Source: HLUCCA09 sp039822045 (GTDB taxonomy: Bacteria; Pseudomonadota; Alphaproteobacteria; Rhodobacterales; Rhodobacteraceae). Taken from it: 64,000 nucleotides of DNA. Below are positions 35,461-44,897 of the stretch, one piece after another; the first letter of the stretch is position 1; every line of letters begins with the position of its first letter. Below the pieces are notes generated by a model that saw nothing but the letters and a program-made list of their open reading frames with translations, made no database searches and was not told the DNA's origin. Position numbers and translations under genes: made by a program. Where the stretch lies: positions 1 through 64,000 of the forward strand of contig JBCBMY010000012.1 of assembly GCA_039822045.1 (NCBI GenBank), in the 5' to 3' direction.

Positions 35461-38400
35461 CAGAGGCTCTCCGGGCACTGGAACTTCGACAGGGCGGCGA
35501 GCGTGAACGGGTTGAAGGCCGAGCCCATGCGCATCTCGTAAATCGCGATCAGCCCGCCGACCTTGAAGATCACGCGCTTTTTCTCGGAGGCCTCGGTATT
35601 GCGCATCTCGGCCGCGCTCAGCAAACGGAACCATCCCCATGGCCCGTCGCGGCTGAGCGAGCTTTCCACGGTGTTGGAGGGGGGGAAGAAGCTGATCCGA
35701 CCGATCCCCACCTGACCGGGCCACCGCAGGGCCGATGGCGTGATCTGTTCGCCGTGGGCATATTCCACCGACTGACCGTCGATATCGAGCGTCACCTTCT
35801 GCGCCTTGGGATCGAGCGCCTGGGGTGTCAGCTCGAACGGGATCGACGGCACGGTGCCGCCGGCAAAGAACGTGTCGCGGATTTGCGCGGCGAAGTAGAA
35901 CTGCTCGAGGACGGCGTCGGAGATGCCAAGGTCGGCCTCGTTCACCGGCTTCCAGGCCCACGGCGTGACGTTGGTGTCGACGAACCGCAGCAGATTGTCC
36001 TGAAAGAACTTGTCGATCAGGCCGTTCGGCGCAAAGGCGCGGCTGAAATCCTGGATTGCGATCTCCTGCTGGGCCTGACGGTTTAGCGGATAGCGGTTGT
36101 TCAGCGCCTGGGCGCAGAACGGCGCAACCTCGTTCTTCCACCGGGCGCTGATCTGGGCGCGCGTGCCCTCGGCGGTAATGCCCGAGGAACCGCCCGCGAC
36201 CTGGCTCACCCACCGTTTCAGCGGGCCCTGAAGGCGGGCCACGCTCTCCTGAAGGCGCGACAGGGCGGTGGCCTCGCCAGACGGCGCGGCCGAGGAGTTC
36301 AGCGAGATGCGGTTCAGCTCGCGATACACTTCTTCGAGCTGGCCGATGATGCCGTCGAGCTGCGAGGGCGCATCGTCTTCCTTGGCGACCAGCTGGTGGA
36401 GCCACTCGAAGCGCTCTTCAACGTAATAGCCGGGCGGGTCGGGCGGCGCCCCGCCCCCGGTTGCGCCCTCGGCCCGGGCCAGAACGTTGGCAATCTCGCG
36501 GGCACGCTGGTTGCGCAGCGAGTTGATCGCGTCGCGCTCGGCCAGATCGCCCAGCTCGCCCGCCGTTTCGCCGCCACCCGCCGGTGCCACGCTGCGGTCT
36601 TCCGTCAGGCGCGTCTCTTCGGAGATTGCCTCGAGGATGTTGACGATGGGCGAGGTGGGCCCCGACAGAACGTTCGTCACTTCAACGGCATGCGACAGGC
36701 TGTCGAGCGGGACGATGTCGATATCGCCGAGGATCGTGTCGTACTGCTCGATATAGTCGTTGTAGTAGAGACCGAGCATGTCGCTGCTCATCTGGGCGAG
36801 CGCAAGCTGCGACTGTTCGGCCTCGCCATAGTCCCCCAGGACCCAGCTTTCGCGCTGATAGCGCACGGCCACGCCAAGCGCCTCGCGCAGGAAGACGTCG
36901 TTGAAGCCGCGATAGGTGAAGATGCCGTCGATCCCTTCGCTCAGCGGCTTGCCCGACGACCGGGTCAGAACCCGGGTCGCCGCCGGCCCGCCGATATCGG
37001 TGATCCGGAAGTCCGGCAGGTCCTTGGCGGCCTGGCTGGCGAGGATGCCGTTATAGATCCGCTCCGACAGCGACATTTCCGCCAGGACCACCCGCACCTG
37101 CTCCACGAGCGGGCCGTTGAGTTCGACCTTCTGCATCGGCGCGCCAAGGAGAGCATCAAGATGCGAAGCCAGATCGTCGCGCAGATCCGCGCGCCCCTGC
37201 CCCTGATAGGCCAGCGACCAGTCGATCTCCATCCAGTCGCGCACCAGATCGGCGTCGAGCGAGGGCGCCTCAAGCCCCAGCATCAGGTAGACCTTGAGCC
37301 CCTCATAGAGGAAGTCGGGGTTGTTCATGTTGCCCAGGAGCTGTTCCTCAAGCCGCAGGATCAGTCGGGGCAGCAGGTATTGGTTGAGCGCCGCGCGATA
37401 GGATTGCGCCGCCGAGGTTCCGACGATCTCGCCCTGGTAAAGGCCAAAGCCAAGGCTCCAGTCGGGCTCGGGCTCGTTCACCACCGGGTTGCCCGGCAGA
37501 TCGCGCAGGATATTCAGCGGCGGCACGACGGCGGGCAGATCGGTGTCGCTGATCGGGTTGCCGGGGAGCTGGCTGGCCTGGGTCTGAAAGGTCGTGATCT
37601 GGTCCGACGCGTCCGCGACGTAGGTGCGGTTGCCGAGAAAGCTCTGCACCCAGAGGCCGGTCAGCCCCGCGCAGACCAAGACGCCCGCCGCGATCGCCCC
37701 GCGCGTGACCCACCTATAGGTGCGCTCGATCTTGTCGTCGACCGAGACAAGCCCCGCCTCGCCGAACACCACATCGCGCAAAAGCTTGGTGATGAAGAAC
37801 GATTTGCCCGTTCCCCGGCCCGTGCCGATGGCCGACCGCCCAATCCCAAAGGTCCGCGCCATGCCCATCATCAGGCGGTCGATCGGCGTGCCTTCCTGCG
37901 TGCCGGAGGTGAAGTAGACCCCGCGCAGCGGCAGCCTGTCCTGATAGCGGGTTTCCTGGAAGGTCTCTGCCAGGAAGTCCTTGGCCACCTGACGCACCGA
38001 GGCCAGCTGGCTGGGAAAGCTCGCGACGAGGCCGCGGCGCTCGGGGTCCAGCTCGCCCGACAACCGCTCGAGCATATGGGCGTTGAGCTGTGCCAGAAGG
38101 CCGCCAAACTCCTCGTCGAACCCGGTCAGCGGCGGTTCCTTGGCGGCGAGCCTGGTGTGGTCGAAGGTAAAGCCCCAAACCTGCTCGCGGTCTTCCTTGC
38201 CGAGCGGCTCGAAATACTCGGCAAAGCCCGCGATCAGGTCGGCCTTGGTGAAGAGCACATAGATCGGGAAGCGCACGCCCAGTTGCTCTCGCAGCTCGAT
38301 GATCCGGCGGCGCACGGCGCGGGCGTGGCTCATCTGGGTCTCGTGATCCTGCATCGACAGGTCGCTGAGCGAAATGGCCACAAGCGCGCCGTTGATCGGC

Positions 38401-39029
38401 TGGCGCTTGCGGTATTTCTTCAGGATCTTCAGGAAGCCGAGCCAGGCCGCGTTGTCGCTCTCGCTGTCGCTGTCCTGGGTGGTGTAGCGGCCGGCCGTGT
38501 CGATCAGGATCGCATCGTTGGCAAACCACCAGTCGCAGTTCCGCGTGCCGCCAACCCCGCCGATGGCGCCCTGAACGTCATCGTCTTCAAGCGGGAACTT
38601 CAGTCCTGAATTGATGATCGCGGTCGTCTTGCCGGCCCCCGGCGGCCCGATCATGACGTACCAGGGCAGCTCATAAAGGTGCCGGCGCCCCGACTTCGAC
38701 TTGCGCAGGCGCGCCATCGCCCGCTTCAGCTTGTCCGACAGCTCCTTCAGCTCGTCCGCTACCGCCTCGTCGCGCGGGTCGACGGCCACAATCTCCTCGG
38801 CCAGCGCATTGTTGCGGCGGCGAATGCGGATCGCCCGGATGATGAGAAAGAGGATGACCACGAACCACAGAACGCCGATCACGATGCCGCGCGTCCAGAT
38901 CCCGTCGAGCGGGCGCGTTTCGCCAAAGCCAAGCAGGGGCCCGAAGAACCACAAGCAGAGCGACAGGATCAGCGTGAACAGACAGGTCAGAAACACCGTC
39001 GATACGAAGAAGCGCAACACAGCCCCCAT
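35460..39029 (-). CDS. tssM: T6SS inner-membrane core protein TssM (IcmF)
   Basis: An 1189-residue protein. Membrane segments are at about 5-30 and 45-67 and near 445-465. The cytoplasmic loop has a Walker A motif, GPPGAGKT (residues 128-135), so it may bind ATP or GTP. The large periplasmic C-terminal part (from about 470) includes LSEGIDGIFTYRGFNDVFLR and the end EMRMGSAFNPFTLAALSKFQ. TssM forms the envelope-spanning complex with TssL. It starts one base after the tssL stop. No TssJ lipoprotein is adjacent. Confidence 0.96.
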   Translation of the reverse strand: MGAVLRFFVSTVFLTCLFTLILSLCLWFFGPLLGFGETRPLDGIWTRGIVIGVLWFVVILFLIIRAIRIRRRNNALAEEIVAVDPRDEAVADELKELSDKLKRAMARLRKSKSGRRHLYELPWYVMIGPPGAGKTTAIINSGLKFPLEDDDVQGAIGGVGGTRNCDWWFANDAILIDTAGRYTTQDSDSESDNAAWLGFLKILKKYRKRQPINGALVAISLSDLSMQDHETQMSHARAVRRRIIELREQLGVRFPIYVLFTKADLIAGFAEYFEPLGKEDREQVWGFTFDHTRLAAKEPPLTGFDEEFGGLLAQLNAHMLERLSGELDPERRGLVASFPSQLASVRQVAKDFLAETFQETRYQDRLPLRGVYFTSGTQEGTPIDRLMMGMARTFGIGRSAIGTGRGTGKSFFITKLLRDVVFGEAGLVSVDDKIERTYRWVTRGAIAAGVLVCAGLTGLWVQSFLGNRTYVADASDQITTFQTQASQLPGNPISDTDLPAVVPPLNILRDLPGNPVVNEPEPDWSLGFGLYQGEIVGTSAAQSYRAALNQYLLPRLILRLEEQLLGNMNNPDFLYEGLKVYLMLGLEAPSLDADLVRDWMEIDWSLAYQGQGRADLRDDLASHLDALLGAPMQKVELNGPLVEQVRVVLAEMSLSERIYNGILASQAAKDLPDFRITDIGGPAATRVLTRSSGKPLSEGIDGIFTYRGFNDVFLREALGVAVRYQRESWVLGDYGEAEQSQLALAQMSSDMLGLYYNDYIEQYDTILGDIDIVPLDSLSHAVEVTNVLSGPTSPIVNILEAISEETRLTEDRSVAPAGGGETAGELGDLAERDAINSLRNQRAREIANVLARAEGATGGGAPPDPPGYYVEERFEWLHQLVAKEDDAPSQLDGIIGQLEEVYRELNRISLNSSAAPSGEATALSRLQESVARLQGPLKRWVSQVAGGSSGITAEGTRAQISARWKNEVAPFCAQALNNRYPLNRQAQQEIAIQDFSRAFAPNGLIDKFFQDNLLRFVDTNVTPWAWKPVNEADLGISDAVLEQFYFAAQIRDTFFAGGTVPSIPFELTPQALDPKAQKVTLDIDGQSVEYAHGEQITPSALRWPGQVGIGRISFFPPSNTVESSLSRDGPWGWFRLLSAAEMRNTEASEKKRVIFKVGGLIAIYEMRMGSAFNPFTLAALSKFQCPESL

Positions 39030-39030
39030 C

Positions 39031-40530
39031 TCAGCTCTCGCCTTCCTTGATCAGAATCACTTCGATCCGCCGATTGAGCGCCCGCCCCTCGGGCGTCTCG
39101 TTCGAGGCGATCGGCTCGCGGTCCGACCGGCCCTCAGCCGACAGGCGGCTGGGATCATCCATGAAGCCTGAAATCTCGTTCATGACCGACTTCGCGCGCG
39201 CCAGCGACAAGTGCAGGTTCGAGGGGAAGCGCGCGGTGTTGATCGGGATACTGTCGGAGTGGCCCGCGATGATCACTTTGCCCGGCTCTTCATTCAAGGC
39301 CCGCGCCACCCGCTCCAGAGGCGTGCGGAACGCCTCCTGCAGCGTGTCGGAGGCCGGCGCGAACATGCCCGACCCCACGATCCGGATCGTCACGGTGTTG
39401 GCGTCCTCGAAGACGGTGACCAGCTTGGCCTCGATCTCTTCCTGAAGGAACTCCGAGACGCGCTCGATCTGGACGGTCTCGACCGGCGGCGGTGGCGGTG
39501 GCGGTGGTGCGGGCCGCTCGAGCGAGGGGGGCGCGCCACCCTCAATGGCCAGAAGCTGTCCGGTCAACCGGTCGGTGTCACCGGACAGCGCATAGGCCAG
39601 GCCGAAGAAGGTCAGGCCCAGGATCGCGGCCAGGCAGCCGAGCGTCACCCACACCGGCAGCCACAGCGAGCGCGGGCGGTAGGGCACTGTTACGCCCTTC
39701 CAGTGGGGGGCGATCTCGCGCTCGGGCTCACCGCGATTGTTACGGATCACATTCGCCAGGCCCTGCCGGATCGCCAGGTGCTTTTCCGGCCCGCCATGCT
39801 CGACGCGCAACCGGCCCTCGAACCCAAGCGTCAGGCACATGTAGACGAATTCCAGCAGATCGAGGTTCTGCCCGGGATTCTGCTGGAGACGATTCAGGAG
39901 GTCATAGAAGCGATCGCCCGACACCGTCTCCTTGTTGAAAGTGCCCACGAGCGATTGCTGCGCCCAGTTCGATTGTCCGCCCCAGGGCGTGTTCAGAACC
40001 ACATCGTCGAGCGTGGCACAGATCGCATAGCGCGCCACGCGCACCTTCTGCGGATCGACGCCCGACTGAATCGAGCGGGTCTCGAAGTCCCGTATCTCGG
40101 CAATGGCGCTTTGGCGCAGGCGGTCGACATCCATGTTTTGCGAGCGCGAGCGGATGCGGCTGGCCAGCGCAAAGAGCGTTGCGGCGTTGGCGTTCAGCAC
40201 GTTCATGCCGGTCAGCGTCAGCTCGGCGGCGCTCTCCTGCGGGCCTTGCGGCGCCCCCTGGGGCACACCGAATGGCGCCTGCCCGCCGCTGGGTGCCGCC
40301 GGATCGGGCACGGCAAACGGGCCGGAACTGGCGAAGGGGGCGGGCTGCGGCGCGGGCTGGGGCGCCGGTTGGGGCATCATCGGTTGCGGGGCGGGCTGCG
40401 GCTGTGGGGCGGCCGGAGCGGGGCCTGGCGGCTGCTCCAGCGGCGAGACGCGGCCCGGCCGACGACCGCCCGGATTGGGCACGATGACCGTCCGGCCGCG
40501 ATCGTCGTCTGGGGGTCTGTTGCCTGCCAT
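39031..40530 (-). CDS. tssL: T6SS protein TssL with C-terminal OmpA domain
   Basis: A 499-residue protein from ATG 40530. Residues 1-95 are proline-rich and disordered with many QPAPQP repeats. The DotU-like cytoplasmic domain (about 105-290) has NVLNANAATLFALASRIRSR and DDVVLNTPWGGQSNWAQQS. A membrane helix lies near 310-330 (LPVWVTLGCLAAILGLTFFG). The periplasmic OmpA C-terminal domain (about 370-499) has VIIAGHSDSIPINTARFPSN, binding peptidoglycan. This extended TssL may compensate for anchoring otherwise helped by TssJ and TagL. Confidence 0.94.
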   Translation of the reverse strand: MAGNRPPDDDRGRTVIVPNPGGRRPGRVSPLEQPPGPAPAAPQPQPAPQPMMPQPAPQPAPQPAPFASSGPFAVPDPAAPSGGQAPFGVPQGAPQGPQESAAELTLTGMNVLNANAATLFALASRIRSRSQNMDVDRLRQSAIAEIRDFETRSIQSGVDPQKVRVARYAICATLDDVVLNTPWGGQSNWAQQSLVGTFNKETVSGDRFYDLLNRLQQNPGQNLDLLEFVYMCLTLGFEGRLRVEHGGPEKHLAIRQGLANVIRNNRGEPEREIAPHWKGVTVPYRPRSLWLPVWVTLGCLAAILGLTFFGLAYALSGDTDRLTGQLLAIEGGAPPSLERPAPPPPPPPPVETVQIERVSEFLQEEIEAKLVTVFEDANTVTIRIVGSGMFAPASDTLQEAFRTPLERVARALNEEPGKVIIAGHSDSIPINTARFPSNLHLSLARAKSVMNEISGFMDDPSRLSAEGRSDREPIASNETPEGRALNRRIEVILIKEGES

Positions 40531-40546
40531 CGCCTCGGTCCCCGTG

Positions 40547-41887
40547 CTAGCCCTGCCTGATCGCCCAGAGTTCCATGCCGAGCCCCGGGAACTCACCCGA
40601 AACATGCACGGCGATCCCGCCCGATGTCGTGATCTGCGACCAGTAGCGGCTCCCCGGTTCGAGCTCAAAATAGCACGTGCCGGCGTGATAGGGGATCTGG
40701 CGGGGTGCCACGGGCAGGCTCGACAGACCGATCCCGGGCAGTGCTGAGTTGACCAGCTGTCGGATCTCCTCGACCGGGCCGACCTTGGCCTGGGTCGGGA
40801 AATGCCGGCGCAACGTTTCGGCCGGCACATCGGCCCTGACCGCAACCACAAACTGCGAAGTGCCCAGAAGCTTGCGGTCGGCGATGATGCCGACGCTCAC
40901 GCCATATTTCCGTGGATCGAGCGGGATCGAGACCGCACTCTGCTCCAGCACCGAGCTCAGATATTGCCGGAGAACCCGCATCACGGGCTGGAACACAGCC
41001 GTCAGGTTGTCGTGCTGGTACGACGAGAATTCGGGCGCCAGCTTGTCGGACGCCATGAAGGTCGCAAGCTCGCCCGCCAGCGTCACGCAGCGCTCATAGG
41101 CCACAATCGGGTGCACGTTCTCGATGCCGAGCATGTGGCGGAAGGCCGGCAGCGACCGGTTGACCGTCATCAGCAGCAGGAAGTCGGTGATCTCGGCCAC
41201 GCCCTTAGCCCCGCCAGCCTCGACGAAGCGACCGGCCAGCGCGTTGGCGCGGGCGCCGAGCATCCCCTCGACCTCGCGCAGGAAGGCCGCGAGCGGCGGT
41301 GCGGCCCGCACATCGAGGCAACTGGCCATGAAGCCGCCGTCGAGGATGATCTCCTTGTCGGCCCGCACCTCGATGATCCGCGCAACGGGGATCGTCAGCA
41401 GATCCGACATATCGTCGACGGCCAGCGCAAAGCCCAGCCGCAGGGTGCCGACCGACACGGTCACCGGCCGGCGTGTGCGGCCCATGCTGTCGGCCACCTC
41501 GATCTCGGTGGCGCGGTAGCGGGCAACGGGGCTGTCCTGCGGCGACAGATCAACCTCTTCGGCGCCCTCCCGGCGGGCGGGCACGGTCAGATAGACGATG
41601 CAATCCTTGATCGTCTCGGGCACCTCAAGCGCCGGCGGATGCTGCTCGGTCTGGGGCACGCGGAAGAGCGCGCCGTCCGGAGTGAGGCCCGACACCGAGC
41701 GCACGGCGAACTTGCCGAGCTTCAGCATCTCCTCGTCGATCTCGATCTTCGAGACACCCCAGAGATAGGGCAGTGCGCGGCGCGCAAGCCCGCCCACCAT
41801 CGCCTCGTGATAGCGATCCGATTGCTGGAAATGGTGGGGCTGGATGAACAGCCCCTCGTTCCAGACGACCTTGCTCTCCCAGGACAT
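40547..41887 (-). CDS. tssK: T6SS baseplate protein TssK
   Basis: A 446-residue protein. It begins MSWESKVVWNEGLFIQPHHF, followed by QQSDRYHE, the typical TssK start. YLTVPARREGAEEVDLSPQD and FLLLMTVNRSLPAFRHMLGI are also typical. TssK links the baseplate (TssE, F, G) to the membrane complex. It is transcribed after tagH (83-base gap) and before tssL (16-base gap). Confidence 0.95.
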   Translation of the reverse strand: MSWESKVVWNEGLFIQPHHFQQSDRYHEAMVGGLARRALPYLWGVSKIEIDEEMLKLGKFAVRSVSGLTPDGALFRVPQTEQHPPALEVPETIKDCIVYLTVPARREGAEEVDLSPQDSPVARYRATEIEVADSMGRTRRPVTVSVGTLRLGFALAVDDMSDLLTIPVARIIEVRADKEIILDGGFMASCLDVRAAPPLAAFLREVEGMLGARANALAGRFVEAGGAKGVAEITDFLLLMTVNRSLPAFRHMLGIENVHPIVAYERCVTLAGELATFMASDKLAPEFSSYQHDNLTAVFQPVMRVLRQYLSSVLEQSAVSIPLDPRKYGVSVGIIADRKLLGTSQFVVAVRADVPAETLRRHFPTQAKVGPVEEIRQLVNSALPGIGLSSLPVAPRQIPYHAGTCYFELEPGSRYWSQITTSGGIAVHVSGEFPGLGMELWAIRQG

Positions 41888-41969
41888 CAGCGGCCCCGCG
41901 CGGGCCGCGTACGGCCCATCTGCGCCCCGGGCGTGCCGGGGGCGACCGTGACTGAACTGGGCGAACGGG

Positions 41970-43781
41970 TCATTTCAACTTCTCCAACTGGGATTGATAG
42001 GCCTGAGCGAACTCACGGGTGAAGAGCTCGTGGAAATCGTTCTCGGCCTGATCGGATATCGCAGCATAGGTCTCCTCGAAGACCTCCCAGTACTGGGTCT
42101 TCTTGGATTTCAAAAGCCCGCCTGCGCGCCCGCTTTCCGCAAGTTTCGCCGAAAGCACAGCCGGGTCGAACTCGGCCAGAAGTCCGGCAAGCGCCGCTTG
42201 CATGCCCGACACCATCGCGATCTCGTGGGCGCGGATGTCGCGCAGCGCCTCTTCGACCGCCGCATCCGGATCCATATAGCCCTTGGTTGGCGGGCCTGCG
42301 ATCCGCGCGACGGCTTCCTCCTCTGTGATCGAAAACTTCAGCGGGTTGTTGCCCGTGCGGCGGATCACGGTTTGCCCCATGCGGAACTCGCCCTTGATCG
42401 CGGTGCGGGTCATCAGGATCTCGCGCACCCCCACGATGAGCGCCCGCATCGTGGTGCCGAGACGCGCCATGACGGCCTCGAGCTCGTCGTCGGGAACGTC
42501 GAGATCAGCGACCCCGAACGACTCAAGAAAGGCCCGCGCAGCATCGGTGCTGGCCGGCGTCGCGGGGGCGGGCGTGGCGGGCGCCGGCGGGATTGGGGCA
42601 GGCGCGGCTGCCGGAGCATCGGGCGCGCCGCCGATGCCCGGATCGGCGGGGGCCGGTGCGGGCTCGGGAGCCACAGGAGCGTCCGATGATGGCGGAGGCG
42701 GCGGGGTGGCCGGCAGATCCGTCGCCGTGCCTTCCGCGACAGGCGCCTCGGCGGCGGGGTCCTCGGCCGCCGGGGCTGGCGGCAATGGGCTTGGGGGCGG
42801 CGGACTTGAGGGAGGCGGGCTTGAAGGAGGCGGGCTCGGGGTTTCGACGGCGCGCGGCTCGGGCGTCTGCCCCGGCGGAGGCCCGGCCTCTACAGGCGCA
42901 GACGGAGGAGCTCCGAATGGACCGCCCGACGGGCGCTCCGGGGCGGCCGCGTCTGGTGGGGCGTCGTCGGCGCCGCCAATCTCGAGGTCCCAATCGTCGG
43001 GGATCAATCCGCCGCTTGGCGCGGAGGGTTGAAAGTTCTGTCCGGCCACGGCGCCCTGCGACGGTGGCGTGTAGGGGGCGGGCGCGGCGCGCGGAGGCTC
43101 CGGGGGGAGCCCGGGCAGCCCGCCCAACAGATCGTCGTCGGCGTCATCGGGGATAAGCTGTCCGCCGCCCGCGCCCCCGCCCAAGCTTCCGCCGCCCAAG
43201 CCACTGCCCAGTCCGCCTCCACCGAGCCCGCCACCGCCGAGCCCACCACCTCCAAGACTGCCGGCCCCGGGGACGGGCTCGCTCTCCGACGTCCCCGGAC
43301 CGCTCAGCAGATCGTCCAGCAGGTCGCCGGCGTTGTCGGTCGGCATCATCTCCGTCATGCTGGGACCCGGCGGCATGGCCGCGGGCGGCATCCCTCCCGG
43401 CATCATCGCGCCGGGGTCCATCGGCGCTCCGGCGGCGGGCGGCAGATCGGCCCCCTGCCCTGCCGCCGCGGCGATGCTCACGATCAGCTCGTACGGCCCG
43501 ATCGACAGGATATCGCCATCGTGTACCGGCTGAAGCTCCGGGCCGAGGGGCTCCTTGGAATAGTTCAGGAAGGTGCCGTTCGACGAAATGTCGATCACCA
43601 CGAACTGCCCCGACCGCTCCTCGAGCACGCAGTGACGCTTGGAAATGGTGCGGTCGGGATCGGGCAACACCAGATCGTTGTCGGGCGACCGCCCCACCGT
43701 CAGGTTCTGGCCGCGCATCTCCACCGGGCGGGCATTGCCCGGCACCCGCCCCGTGGTCTGAAAGCGCAGTGTCAGCGGCAT
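41970..43781 (-). CDS. tagH: T6SS FHA-domain protein TagH
   Basis: A 603-residue protein. Residues about 25-95 form the FHA domain: LTVGRSPDNDLVLPDPDRTI, then SKRHCVLEE and DISSNGTFLN, with all phosphothreonine-binding residues (G-R-S, S, H, S-N-G). A long low-complexity region follows, with glycine-leucine repeats (about 180-215) and proline-rich runs (about 290-400). The C-terminal 200 residues are the conserved TagH domain (MTRTAIKGEFRMGQTVIRRT). Phosphorylated by PpkA-type kinases and dephosphorylated by PppA, it switches T6SS assembly on. Translated together with tssK. Confidence 0.92.
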   Translation of the reverse strand: MPLTLRFQTTGRVPGNARPVEMRGQNLTVGRSPDNDLVLPDPDRTISKRHCVLEERSGQFVVIDISSNGTFLNYSKEPLGPELQPVHDGDILSIGPYELIVSIAAAAGQGADLPPAAGAPMDPGAMMPGGMPPAAMPPGPSMTEMMPTDNAGDLLDDLLSGPGTSESEPVPGAGSLGGGGLGGGGLGGGGLGSGLGGGSLGGGAGGGQLIPDDADDDLLGGLPGLPPEPPRAAPAPYTPPSQGAVAGQNFQPSAPSGGLIPDDWDLEIGGADDAPPDAAAPERPSGGPFGAPPSAPVEAGPPPGQTPEPRAVETPSPPPSSPPPSSPPPPSPLPPAPAAEDPAAEAPVAEGTATDLPATPPPPPSSDAPVAPEPAPAPADPGIGGAPDAPAAAPAPIPPAPATPAPATPASTDAARAFLESFGVADLDVPDDELEAVMARLGTTMRALIVGVREILMTRTAIKGEFRMGQTVIRRTGNNPLKFSITEEEAVARIAGPPTKGYMDPDAAVEEALRDIRAHEIAMVSGMQAALAGLLAEFDPAVLSAKLAESGRAGGLLKSKKTQYWEVFEETYAAISDQAENDFHELFTREFAQAYQSQLEKLK

Positions 43782-43790
43782 GGGCGGATC

Positions 43791-44078
43791 CTACCCGATC
43801 AGGACCATCGGAAAGCCCATAACGACAGTGCCGCCGTGGGCCGTCAGCGACGTCATCCGCGCCGCCGGCATCTTCTGCATCATGACCTTGAATGAGCCCA
43901 TGACGATGGTGTCAGGCGGGCCCACGCAGAATGCCATGTCGGCGACCCGAGCCGCAGGCATCTTGCCCACGAGCGTCATGATCCCGCCCGGCGGCAAGAC
44001 AGGCCCGCCGACATGCGGAATGATCCCTGTGACCATTGGGCAGACATGCATGTCGCCCACACGTGCTGCTGGCATCAT
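43791..44078 (-). CDS. PAAR-domain spike-tip protein
   Basis: A 95-residue protein of PAAR type. It starts MMPAARVGDMHVCPM; the repeat MPAARVADMAFC and MPAARMTSLTAHGG follow with GxxV/ML patterns, and the three repeats form the conical tip that sits on VgrG. It lacks any fused effector domain. The ATGA start overlaps the upstream DUF6931-like gene. Confidence 0.92.
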   Translation of the reverse strand: MMPAARVGDMHVCPMVTGIIPHVGGPVLPPGGIMTLVGKMPAARVADMAFCVGPPDTIVMGSFKVMMQKMPAARMTSLTAHGGTVVMGFPMVLIG

Positions 44079-44893
44079 CGATCGGTCTCCTCGTCACTGT
44101 CTGACGGCTGAGCATCCCCGTCGCCGTCGTCGCTTGCATCACCCCTGTCGTCTTCACCCTCGTCGTCTTCGCCGCTGTCCTCGTCGTCGCCTTCGTCGTC
44201 GTCGATGTCTTCATCGTCATCGTCGTCGTCGAAGTCGTCCTCGTCGTCGTCCTCTTCCTCGTCTTCCTCAAGGTCATCGGGATCGGGCGCCGGTATCTTG
44301 GCCTCCACGGCCGCAGGGTCGATGGTGCCGTTGCCGCCGCGGGCGATGTCGAGGCCGCGTTCGATCAGCACCTGGATCCAGTGGAAATACTCTTCCGCGC
44401 GGTCGCCAAGCGACAGCATGTTCATCCCGAACACGGCGGTTTGCGACGCGCCCGGCGGGCCGTCATATTGTGCGAGTTCGCCGGGTCCCAGCTTGCCGTC
44501 GCACATCGCCACGGCCATGGCGCAGAGCACAGTCGGGTCGCTCGGATCGGCCGCGTCGAGCGCCTCACGCGCGGCCTTGCGCTTGTCCTCGGTGGGCTCG
44601 AACGCCCAGGCCTCGGCGGTGGTCAGTGTCTTCGGCGCACGCCCGCCCTCGGGCACCCGATCGCGCCCGGCAAGGCACGCCCACCAGACGCCCTCGCGGA
44701 CCGGTAGCGCCACCGACAGAAGCCGGATCATATCGGTCGGCCGATCGGACGCGTCGAGCTCGGCCAGCACAGCGCCGACATCGGCGGCCGCCGGCGCTGT
44801 CACCGGCTCGTCGAAGCTGGCATTCGACAGCGCCAGAAGCCGCGCTGCCGGCTGCGCTACGATCTTTGGAAGAGTGGCAAATCTCTCGTCCAT
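44075..44893 (-). CDS. DUF6931-like T6SS-associated protein with acidic tail
   Basis: A 272-residue protein. Residues 1-190 are a helical, DUF6931-like part: RLLSVALPVREGVWWACLA, then SQTAVFGMNMLSLGDRAEEYF. From about 205 the chain is almost purely Asp/Glu (DPDDLEEDEEEDDDEDDFDD and more), giving a strongly acidic tail of about 65 residues. The gene lies four bases after vgrG and overlaps PAAR. Proteins of this type occur in T6SS loci between VgrG and PAAR, where they might act as adaptors for spike loading; this is inference. The GAC/GAG-rich tail may be prone to length changes. Confidence 0.75.
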   Translation of the reverse strand: MDERFATLPKIVAQPAARLLALSNASFDEPVTAPAAADVGAVLAELDASDRPTDMIRLLSVALPVREGVWWACLAGRDRVPEGGRAPKTLTTAEAWAFEPTEDKRKAAREALDAADPSDPTVLCAMAVAMCDGKLGPGELAQYDGPPGASQTAVFGMNMLSLGDRAEEYFHWIQVLIERGLDIARGGNGTIDPAAVEAKIPAPDPDDLEEDEEEDDDEDDFDDDDDDEDIDDDEGDDEDSGEDDEGEDDRGDASDDGDGDAQPSDSDEETDR

Positions 44894-44897
44894 CGGA

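Noticed and set aside
36396..38609. A 737-codon open frame on the + strand
   Set aside because: It is the mirror of tssM; no recognisable domain.
43135..43265. Repeats coding for glycine-leucine units in tagH as a possible CRISPR or minisatellite
   Set aside because: They are in-frame codons of a low-complexity linker with unequal units; there are no spacers.
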